The notes under the pieces are model-generated. The model saw nothing but the letters and a program-made list of their open reading frames with translations, had not been told where the DNA came from and did no database searches. A DNA stretch of 64,000 nucleotides from UBA117 sp049975245 (GTDB lineage: Archaea; Methanobacteriota; Methanobacteria; Methanobacteriales; Methanobacteriaceae), in NCBI GenBank assembly GCA_049975245.1, contig JBNGDB010000001.1, positions 62,001 to 126,000 on the forward strand. The letters are read 5' to 3'. The translations under genes and the position numbers were made by a program. Shown piece by piece: positions 45,157-52,010 of this stretch. The stretch's first letter is position 1. Each line of letters starts with the position of its first letter.

Positions 45157-45720
45157 TTATTCGAACTCAAAAGAGTATATGAACATGCTGAATGTTTTAT
45201 TTACTTCTTCAAACCTTTGAGGTGTGCTAACACCGCCTAAAAGGTAGGCAATTTTATTATTTTCCAGCCAGGCTTGAATGTATTTTATTTCATTACCATC
45301 CACCACTTCATTCACTACCACGATGTTGTAGGGAACATTAGAGATGGTAATACTTTCCCGGGATACAATGGTAATATTTCGGGTGCTATCAGCCTGAATT
45401 TCAGCTATAGCCTGATCAAGCAATCCTTTAGCAGTTTCATTTGCAGCTAATTGCCGGGTATCTACGTAGATATAGGTTGAATTATCGTTAGGATCTCCCA
45501 GGGTAACTGTCCATTCCGGTACATTATAGCTCACCCAGTTTCTAGGATAATTGAATGAAAAACCATTGCCATTGTAGGTGCTGGCATTAATCTCTTCAGC
45601 ATAAGCTTCTGCTTCATCTTCACGTTGCTGGCCAGGGTCTTGATTTAGAAAATCCACACATCCCGATAAAGACACAGCTAAAACCAATAAAAAAACTATT
45701 AATACTACATTTTTTTTCAA
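45157..45720 (-). CDS. Lipoprotein with PsbP-like domain
   Basis: This 187-residue protein has a lipoprotein signal (VLAVSLSGC, with lipid attached to that Cys) and then a domain starting FSFNYPRNWVSYNVPEWTVT and ending FSMFIYSFEFE. The layout is that of PsbP/MOG1-like lipoproteins common in Methanobacterium. TTG 45720 follows GAGGCGATTGAA. It is a paralogue of the next upstream gene, and the pair sit in tandem. A T-rich tract at 45138-45153 (minus sense) follows the stop. The function is unknown. Confidence 0.8.
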   Translation of the reverse strand: MKKNVVLIVFLLVLAVSLSGCVDFLNQDPGQQREDEAEAYAEEINASTYNGNGFSFNYPRNWVSYNVPEWTVTLGDPNDNSTYIYVDTRQLAANETAKGLLDQAIAEIQADSTRNITIVSRESITISNVPYNIVVVNEVVDGNEIKYIQAWLENNKIAYLLGGVSTPQRFEEVNKTFSMFIYSFEFE

Positions 45721-45745
45721 TTCAATCGCCTCGAATTTTTTTTCA

Positions 45746-45830
45746 CATTATTAATTGAATTTAAAGGAGTATATGAATATTTCAAATACATTATTAATTG
45801 AATTTGAAGGAATATATGAACATTTCAAAT
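45746..45830. repeat. 42-bp imperfect tandem duplication of a lipoprotein 3' end
   Basis: Bases 45789-45830, which code (after correcting a frameshift) for the last residues and stop of the upstream lipoprotein, recur at 45746-45787 with three mismatches, a period of 43. Both copies contain the same in-frame TAA. Confidence 0.8.
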
Positions 45831-45834
45831 GTTT

Positions 45835-46392
45835 TTAGAAGATCATCAAATCTTTCCGGGGTGGTTTCTCCCCCAGAATATAGGCTGTTCCAGCATTTTC
45901 AAACCAAGCCTGAATGTAGTGTATTTTAGTACCATTCAATGATTCTTTTGCTTCCAGTATGTTATAGGTAATATTGTTAACATCAACATTTTCTTGATTT
46001 ACAAATTCAAATTCCCGTTTAGGATCTGCTTGGCTGCTGTTAATAGCATTTTGTAATAGTAACGCAGCAGTTTCATTTGATTTTAATTCCAAACTATACA
46101 TATAGAGATAGGTGGAATTGTCACCAGGATCCGTGATTAGAATGGATTCGGTGTAATTGGTTAAATTCCAGTTTTTCGGATAATAGAATCCAAAATGTGA
46201 TTTAGCATAATAAAAACCAGACTCATTCCCTTTATAACCAATAGTTGTACCATTAAAAACTTGGGCTCCAGTTTCATTAGCATAGACCAGGGCAGCTTCC
46301 TGCCTCTGCTGTCCATTATTAAATAGATCAACACAGCCAGACACGCAAACAGTTAATACTAATAAAATAAGTATAGAAATATATTTTATCAT
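45835..46392 (-). CDS. Lipoprotein with PsbP-like domain, frameshifted near its 3' end
   Basis: The signal peptide ILLVLTVCVSGC carries the lipid-attachment cysteine. The domain includes FGFYYPKNWNLTNYTES and IHYIQAWFENAGTAYILG. The annotated frame ends early at 45835 with an unlike tail (EKPPRKDLMIF). Adding one base in the C5 run at 45870-45874 (G5 in coding sense) restores GETTPERFDDLLKTFEMFIY to a stop at 45794, matching the tandem paralogue (45157). So it is either broken by a one-base loss or subject to homopolymer error. GGGGTTACCAGAA precedes ATG 46392. Confidence 0.8.
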   Translation of the reverse strand: MIKYISILILLVLTVCVSGCVDLFNNGQQRQEAALVYANETGAQVFNGTTIGYKGNESGFYYAKSHFGFYYPKNWNLTNYTESILITDPGDNSTYLYMYSLELKSNETAALLLQNAINSSQADPKREFEFVNQENVDVNNITYNILEAKESLNGTKIHYIQAWFENAGTAYILGEKPPRKDLMIF

Positions 46393-46566
46393 TTCTGGTA
46401 ACCCCTATTTTTATATTTTTATTATTAAATCGGTTTTAATCAATTATACTATTCTATTATTTAGTCTGATTAAAAATATAGTCTTTTCGATTTAATTTAC
46501 TCTTTTCGATTATATTTTATGGGAAATTATCAAATTCTCTACTAAGCTATTGAAGTTATTGTGCAG

Positions 46567-47223
46567 TTATGGTATATATTGGATTATAATCATTCTTCCA
46601 ATTAATATTAAACCCATACCTCCTAAGGCATGAGCTATCCACGGTGCAATTATATTATTGGTTCGATTAAAGGTGTACCCAAAGAGCAACCCCAACATAA
46701 ACGTGGATACCACACCCAGGGGGGAACTTAAGGGTAAAGTAGAAGTTAAAGTTCCTTCTAATGGTGGGAAAAAATGCCACAATGTAAAAAGTAAGGATGT
46801 GAATACTAATCCTAACCATTTGCCCAGGAAATCTTGTATTTTAGGTTGCATTAATCCTCTGAAAAAGAATTCCTGGAAAGGACTCATAATTAAAAACCAT
46901 ACTGGTATCCCCACTATTAACTGTAACCCCAGCATATTTGGAGGGGTCCCATCTCCAAATAAAAAGAATGTGTATAGGATAACCAGAAAACCAGCAGCGA
47001 TTCCAATTATCAAGGCATTAACTATATTATTCTTGGTGAAACCAAGAGACTCCCAATCCTTTTTATATAGAGCATAGGTTAATGGTAAAAATAGTCCCAT
47101 AGCAATTACTAATAGGAAAAATATGGGAATATATCGGCTTATATAACTAATTAAACAAAATATTATATAAAAAATAATGATCCAGATAAAATTATTTCTT
47201 TTTAGGGAAGTAGTGGCTATCAT
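46567..47223 (-). CDS. CPBP-type intramembrane protease homologue (CAAX/Abi family)
   Basis: This 218-residue protein has six to seven helices and the family motifs SPFQEFFFRGLMQPK, LFTLWHFFPP and NIIAPWIAHALGG. In most members the first motif is EExxFRG; here the first glutamate is glutamine (QEFFFRG), which may weaken proteolysis. The two histidine motifs are intact. It lies among surface lipoproteins and could process membrane proteins, but its substrate is unknown. Confidence 0.85.
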   Translation of the reverse strand: MIATTSLKRNNFIWIIIFYIIFCLISYISRYIPIFFLLVIAMGLFLPLTYALYKKDWESLGFTKNNIVNALIIGIAAGFLVILYTFFLFGDGTPPNMLGLQLIVGIPVWFLIMSPFQEFFFRGLMQPKIQDFLGKWLGLVFTSLLFTLWHFFPPLEGTLTSTLPLSSPLGVVSTFMLGLLFGYTFNRTNNIIAPWIAHALGGMGLILIGRMIIIQYIP

Positions 47224-47458
47224 GACTTAACCAATATCATATGTTTATATTAATTCCTATAAATCTGGCTAACCAATTAATTTAGATTCTAGAATTATAT
47301 AATTAAAAGCTGAAACAATCCGTATATGATTATACCTGAAACTATTCTTCCAGTAATTTTTAGATTATCTTTTTTTTTATTATCTTTTTTGAATTTATAA
47401 TTTTAAAATCATTGGTGTTTAGCAAAATTTAATAGCCCATTTAGATATAATATTTTAT

Positions 47459-47827
47459 ATGAAAATGATTAAATATTTGGTTCCAATATTGTTTTTAGTA
47501 GTAATAGTTGGTGTTTCTGGTTGTATTAACATAGATCTAGGGGATAACGACACAATAAATGAAACAGAGGATACTGAAACAGATAATCAGCAAGATAATC
47601 AGAATAATGCTATCTCATCCAGCCAAGCACAAAGTATTGCCAATAATTATGCTCAAAGATACGTACCCGGAGCTTATCCTGGGAATCCCAGCCTAAGCGG
47701 TAATACATACACAGTACCTTTCTATGGTAATGGTGCACTGGTAGGGGAAGTGGAAGTAAGCCGGTCCTCTGGAAAAATCATAGACTCCTGGTTCCAGGAA
47801 CCCATAACACAAGAAGATTTAGAATAA
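47459..47827 (+). CDS. Small lipoprotein with PepSY-like C-terminal region
   Basis: This 122-residue protein has the signal FLVVIVGVSGC, with lipid attachment at the Cys, an Asp/Glu/Asn-rich linker, and a C-terminal region (SQAQSIANNYAQRYVPGAY to SRSSGKIIDSWFQEP) resembling a PepSY domain. No ribosome site precedes ATG 47459 and a TATA-like stretch lies close by, so a leaderless transcript is possible. A T-tract follows at 47835-47843. The function is unknown. Confidence 0.72.
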   Translation: MKMIKYLVPILFLVVIVGVSGCINIDLGDNDTINETEDTETDNQQDNQNNAISSSQAQSIANNYAQRYVPGAYPGNPSLSGNTYTVPFYGNGALVGEVEVSRSSGKIIDSWFQEPITQEDLE

Positions 47828-47834
47828 ACCTTTC

Positions 47835-47843
47835 TTTTTTTTT
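47835..47843 (+). terminator. Oligo-T tract after small lipoprotein gene
   Basis: Nine T in a row lie eight bases after the stop codon, with a second TTTTATTATT stretch following. Confidence 0.45.
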
Positions 47844-47889
47844 ATTAAAATCTTTTATTATTAACCCTGAAGAAATATAGGAATATATT

Positions 47890-48201
47890 TCAGCGATTTT
47901 GTTTTTCCTGAGCCAGATCTGTTATGGATTTTAATTTATCCGTATCTGAAATAGTATTTTCATCTGAATCAAGTGTTTCATCCTCTGCCCCGGGTCTATT
48001 GTTGGAATCAGATTCAGAGTTAGTGGATCCTATGGGTTTTTGGATTTTCTCTCCGCAGAAAGTACAAAATTTAGATCCCATCTTATTAGGTTTTCCACAG
48101 GAAGAACAATAAACTGGTTTAGATTCAAGTTTTCTACCACATTCAGTACAAAAAACAGCTATATCTTGATTTTCATGTCCACATTCGCTACATACTATCA
48201 T
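47890..48201 (-). CDS. Double zinc-ribbon protein
   Basis: This 103-residue protein has two tandem zinc ribbons, each with two CxxC knuckles (C4/C7 with C18/C21, and C32/C35 with C46/C49). A tail of about 50 residues rich in Asp, Glu and Ser follows. There is no membrane helix. GGTGATTAA precedes ATG 48201. Such proteins are common in archaea with unknown partners; a role in nucleic acid or protein binding is only a guess. Confidence 0.78.
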   Translation of the reverse strand: MIVCSECGHENQDIAVFCTECGRKLESKPVYCSSCGKPNKMGSKFCTFCGEKIQKPIGSTNSESDSNNRPGAEDETLDSDENTISDTDKLKSITDLAQEKQNR

Positions 48202-48355
48202 TTAATCACCATAAAAAAACATTAACTCAGTTAGTGATAAAATTATATTTACTAATAAATAATTTGATTTTTGGTTTGGAAAAACATATTCATATTTAAA
48301 ATTGTAAAAAATTTTTAAATTATGATTTAATAATTAATTAAAAAAATAGAAATTT

Positions 48356-48374
48356 TTGAGGCTATAAGCCTCAA
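48356..48374 (-). terminator. Hairpin terminator of the thioester adhesin gene
   Basis: TTGAGGC and GCCTCAA form a seven-pair stem around a five-base loop, 16 bases after the adhesin stop. It is followed in minus sense by a T-rich stretch. It resembles a bacterial intrinsic terminator, which is unusual in this otherwise hairpin-poor window. Confidence 0.6.
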
Positions 48375-48389
48375 AGAAAAATTTTGTGT

Positions 48390-50099
48390 CTAATTTTTTG
48401 CTTTTAGAACTCCTCCAAACACCATTAAGATGGCCAGTACAAATAAACCCATCGGTAAACCTGTTCGTTTCATGGGAACAGTTTTACCATTTACTGGTGT
48501 TGGGCCAGGTTTTTCTTCAACAAATATGGTGGTGCTGGCTGTGGTGTCATCGATTATAGGGTCGTATGTATCCGAAATAACCCTAGCTTCGTTGGTTATT
48601 TCACCGGTACGGGCTACAGTTGAAGTAATTATCAACTCTGCAATAGTGTCTGCTGGTAGATTACCTATAGTCCATATCCCTGTGTTTGGATTGTATGTAC
48701 CGTAGTTAGCCACGCTGGAAACATAGGTTAAGCCTTCCGGCAGGATATCGATCACCCTCACATTAACTGCAGTGTTAGGCCCCCGGTTTTGGACAATTAT
48801 AGTGTAAAAGATGGTGTCATTAATGGTTGGACGAGGATCACTAACTTCCTTGGTTATGGCCAGATCAGCAGAGCTTATGAAATTCACAGTTGACACATCC
48901 TCAATAGAATGTGGTATCAGTGTAGTGGTGGTAAGGGACTGTTTTTCTTCATTGGGATCGTATAGCAGTGTACCGTATTGGCCTTCAATCCAGGCTAATA
49001 TGGTGGCTGTAGTATCGAATAATCCGTCAGTGGTAAGTGTTACTTTAACTTGTCCGTTAATATCAGTAACACCAGAAGTTGCACTCAGAACACCTTTATC
49101 GGTTTCCAGCACCACATCAATTCCAGGTAATGGATCTCCGTTCTGGTCAAATACAGTGGCTGTTAACTCCAGACTTTCACCGTTAGGTAAGGTGGCTGAT
49201 TCTGGTGTAAGGGTTATGCTTAACGGGTAAGGAACGCATCCTGCAGCATCTGCCGCGGCTATTATTTCTAAGGCCCGGGCCCTAACCGGGTCTCCGTCAT
49301 CGGTTCCGTTGGTGTAAGTCATGAACTGGTATTCAGGTGGATTTGTTCCTGGATATGGTCCGTAGGGTGCTGTGGTAAAGTACCAGATTGCTGCTTGTAT
49401 GGCTGCTGCTTCATTATTATCTGTGGGACTGTAGTTATGGATGATGTAGTTTACTTTGCACCATTCCACGTCTTCAAGTATATCATCAGAAAGCCCCCCG
49501 TTTACCAGTAATGTGTCTCCGATACTGATTGGTGTGAACAGATCAATACAAAATGAGGGATAGGTTTCTCCCAGGTAGCTCATATTCAGAACACCGGCTA
49601 TACGGTTTCCGCCGTAATAGTGGATGTATATAGTCCTATAATTACCCAGACTGATAAATGTAGCCACTTCTGAATCTTCAACAGGTACTGGTCCGATATC
49701 TTCGGTTACACCTAAAGTAAAATTAACAATTCTGGAAACTTCAGAGCCTTCACCAGAAATGTTTAATATTTCTCCCGTAGGTATGTGGCCAGGATAACTG
49801 GCTGTTACCAGCAGAGTATCTGCCAGGGTCTTTAATTCCAGTGAGTAGTTACCACTCTCATCAGTGGTTGTAGATATGCTCTGATTCCCATCAGTGGCAG
49901 TGACATTTACCCCGGGGAAGGGTTCGCCCTCATCACAGGTTAAAACCGTACCATCAATATTTACAATTCTTTCAGTTTCAATTGTTTGTGTGGAGGTTGA
50001 TACATCATCTATTGTATCATCCACCGTGGCTGCAGTGGCACTTCCGCATAGGACTAAAACCATAATAAATGTGGATATTATTATCGCCTTTTTTATCAA
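48390..50099 (-). CDS. Surface adhesin with Cys-Gln thioester domain, Ig-like and DUF11 domains
   Basis: This is a secreted protein of about 569 residues. It has a signal peptide (FIMVLVLCGSATA), a carboxypeptidase-regulatory-like beta domain (about 45-130), a thioester-type domain (about 145-290), a Big_1-like Ig domain (about 293-395), a DUF11 domain (about 415-530) and the anchor PVNGKTVPMKRTG plus helix. In the thioester domain YPSFCIDL (C184) and IQAAIWYFT (Q235) match the Cys and Gln that form an internal thioester in Gram-positive adhesins. The frame opens at GTG 50108, but GGAGGTGATAACG places the start at TTG 50099. A hairpin terminator follows. Confidence 0.85.
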   Translation of the reverse strand: MIKKAIIISTFIMVLVLCGSATAATVDDTIDDVSTSTQTIETERIVNIDGTVLTCDEGEPFPGVNVTATDGNQSISTTTDESGNYSLELKTLADTLLVTASYPGHIPTGEILNISGEGSEVSRIVNFTLGVTEDIGPVPVEDSEVATFISLGNYRTIYIHYYGGNRIAGVLNMSYLGETYPSFCIDLFTPISIGDTLLVNGGLSDDILEDVEWCKVNYIIHNYSPTDNNEAAAIQAAIWYFTTAPYGPYPGTNPPEYQFMTYTNGTDDGDPVRARALEIIAAADAAGCVPYPLSITLTPESATLPNGESLELTATVFDQNGDPLPGIDVVLETDKGVLSATSGVTDINGQVKVTLTTDGLFDTTATILAWIEGQYGTLLYDPNEEKQSLTTTTLIPHSIEDVSTVNFISSADLAITKEVSDPRPTINDTIFYTIIVQNRGPNTAVNVRVIDILPEGLTYVSSVANYGTYNPNTGIWTIGNLPADTIAELIITSTVARTGEITNEARVISDTYDPIIDDTTASTTIFVEEKPGPTPVNGKTVPMKRTGLPMGLFVLAILMVFGGVLKAKN

Positions 50100-50126
50100 C
50101 GTTATCACCTCCTTTTACATTTTTAA
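50100..50126 (-). promoter_or_regulatory. Shared translation leader of surface-protein genes, copy 2
   Basis: TTAAAAATGTAAAAGGAGG followed by TGATAACG directly precedes the TTG start at 50099. It matches the leaders at 44976 and 55016 over about 25 bases. Confidence 0.6.
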
Positions 50127-50330
50127 TTATTTTTCATCCGTTTTACTGGAGGTAATAGTGATTTACGAAAATAAGATTTTAGATCTAGATTAAGTCAATG
50201 CAAGATCATTGGATGAATAATTCTTGTATATATTATGTAAATATTTCCTTAAATAATTTTTTAAAAAAAATATGGCATTTTGATTAGGATGATAGTTTAT
50301 GTGTCAATTTTAACTACTTCTAATATAAAA

Positions 50331-51824
50331 TTAGTATTCTGCCCTTAGTACAGCTAGAACCAGATCATCCGGTTTAATTTTTGTAGAAACCAACCTGGAT
50401 TTTATATTTTCAACCAAAAAGCGGGGTTTAAGATCAATGTTTTCAAGTATTAATCGGTGTAAAACTTCTTCACCTGATTTTTCAGGGGTGTTCAGGGCTT
50501 TGATAATCCCGTCAGTGTAGAAAATTAGGCTGTCACCACTTTCAATTTTTATTTTATGTTCTTCCAATTGGATATTTCCAAGCCGACCTAATGATTTATC
50601 ACCCTTCTCTAAAAAGCCTAATTTTTTGGTTTTATGCTTCCAGTGGTATGGTGGATTATGGGCTGCATTAACATAATTAAATAAGTGCTTTTTAACATCC
50701 AACTCTCCATAAAGAATGGTTATAAATAAATCTGGACTAATATCTACCGCTATGAGATTGTTCAAATATTTAATAATAGATTCGGGGGTTTGATTTTTAG
50801 CCTCACCCCGGATAATGGTTCTGGAGAGGGCCATTAGGAGAGATGCAGGATAGCTTTCACCAGATACATCTGCAATAACTAAACCTACCTTATCCTTGGA
50901 TATGGGTATAACATCATAGAAGTCTCCTCTAACATCCTTAGCATGAAGGTTTAAAGCTGCCAGTTCAAAACCAGGAATTTCTGGTATTTTATCTGGTAAG
51001 AAACTTTTCTGTATCTTATTGGCAACCTTAATTTCATGTTTCTTTCTTTCCAACTCATCATGATATAAGTCCCGTTGCCTTATGGTTTCTCTTTCCTGTA
51101 ACAGGTTGGATATGATGAAGGCGAATATGAACATTCCCAGTGCATTTGCAAATATCATGGGAACACTTATCTCATTTACCACCGCCAGTGCTTGAGAATA
51201 GGGTCGGGCAATGGCCAGGTTAATGAGCATGTGTAGTGATTCCATGAGAATAGCAAACAATACTGCCCAGTAAATTCCTACAAAACGTCTTTTATTTATT
51301 ATAAACACCAGACCGGCCAGTAACCCTGATAGTATTGTTGATATGGCGCAGGGCACCGCGGTAAACCCCCCTAAACTTAGACGGTACAGTCCCCCTATAA
51401 GACCTGCTCCCAGCCCCATTACTGGGCCGCCTATTAGTCCGGCTACCATGGGCCCCAGGTCCCTTACATTGGCTGTAGCACCGAAAATGTTAACACCAGA
51501 ATAAGTTCCAAAAATAGAGATAGCCCCAAATATGATGATTAATATGGCCTGGTTTTTAATGGTGAATTTACCCTCAAGAACCTGGCTGAAATAGCTTAAA
51601 CGACTTATAACGTAGGCGATCACCACTATTACACAAGTCTTCTCCACCAATACAAGCAGAGTGTGATGAACGGTGGAAAGGGGCAGTTCCCTAAATTCCA
51701 GAATTAAAAGAACAGTTACACTTCCTATAATAGCCATTATAGCGTGCATGTACATGATAGGGGCTTCTTCATCCCCCCTTAGATAATCCCTAATTTTATA
51801 AAGCCTATCTATGATTGAGCTCAT
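50331..51824 (-). CDS. 5TMR_LYT-type membrane receptor with SpoIIE PP2C phosphatase domain
   Basis: This protein of about 497 residues has five to seven N-terminal helices containing GPMVAGLIGGPVMGLGAGLI, the LytS-type 5TM receptor region. A short coiled linker follows (about 240-265), then a SpoIIE phosphatase from KIQKSFLPDKIPEIPGFEL. Metal-site aspartates are seen in GDFYDV, IADVSGES, FYTDGI and KPDDLVLAVL. It would dephosphorylate a Ser/Thr-phosphorylated protein in response to an outside signal. The open frame starts at TTG 51842, but GGGGG spaced before ATG 51824 supports the latter. No antagonist-type partner gene lies next to it. Confidence 0.87.
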   Translation of the reverse strand: MSSIIDRLYKIRDYLRGDEEAPIMYMHAIMAIIGSVTVLLILEFRELPLSTVHHTLLVLVEKTCVIVVIAYVISRLSYFSQVLEGKFTIKNQAILIIIFGAISIFGTYSGVNIFGATANVRDLGPMVAGLIGGPVMGLGAGLIGGLYRLSLGGFTAVPCAISTILSGLLAGLVFIINKRRFVGIYWAVLFAILMESLHMLINLAIARPYSQALAVVNEISVPMIFANALGMFIFAFIISNLLQERETIRQRDLYHDELERKKHEIKVANKIQKSFLPDKIPEIPGFELAALNLHAKDVRGDFYDVIPISKDKVGLVIADVSGESYPASLLMALSRTIIRGEAKNQTPESIIKYLNNLIAVDISPDLFITILYGELDVKKHLFNYVNAAHNPPYHWKHKTKKLGFLEKGDKSLGRLGNIQLEEHKIKIESGDSLIFYTDGIIKALNTPEKSGEEVLHRLILENIDLKPRFLVENIKSRLVSTKIKPDDLVLAVLRAEY

Positions 51825-51933
51825 TAAATGCTTTTCCCCCAAATTTTAACATTATTATTTAGCCTTTTTTTAGATATTTAATGGTTCCTAAAAGATAGCA
51901 TAAAAACTGAAATTATTTTCTAATTTTAATTTG

Positions 51934-51993
51934 TTTATAGATTCATATTTAATAAAAAATTAGTTTTTTTATAGATTCTTATTTAATAAAAAA
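51934..51993. repeat. 26-bp direct repeat, two copies
   Basis: TTTATAGATTCATATTTAAT plus six A at 51934-51959 recurs at 51968-51993 with one mismatch, a period of 34. It lies between the SBBP protein stop and the phosphatase gene. The A-rich end reads as oligo-T on the minus strand and could serve as a duplicated terminator. Confidence 0.7.
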
Positions 51994-52002
51994 AGAAAAA
52001 AA
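51988..52002 (-). terminator. T-rich tract after the SBBP surface-protein gene
   Basis: In minus sense this is a run of T broken by one C, eight bases beyond the stop codon at 52011. Confidence 0.45.
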
Positions 52003-52010
52003 GGGATAAT

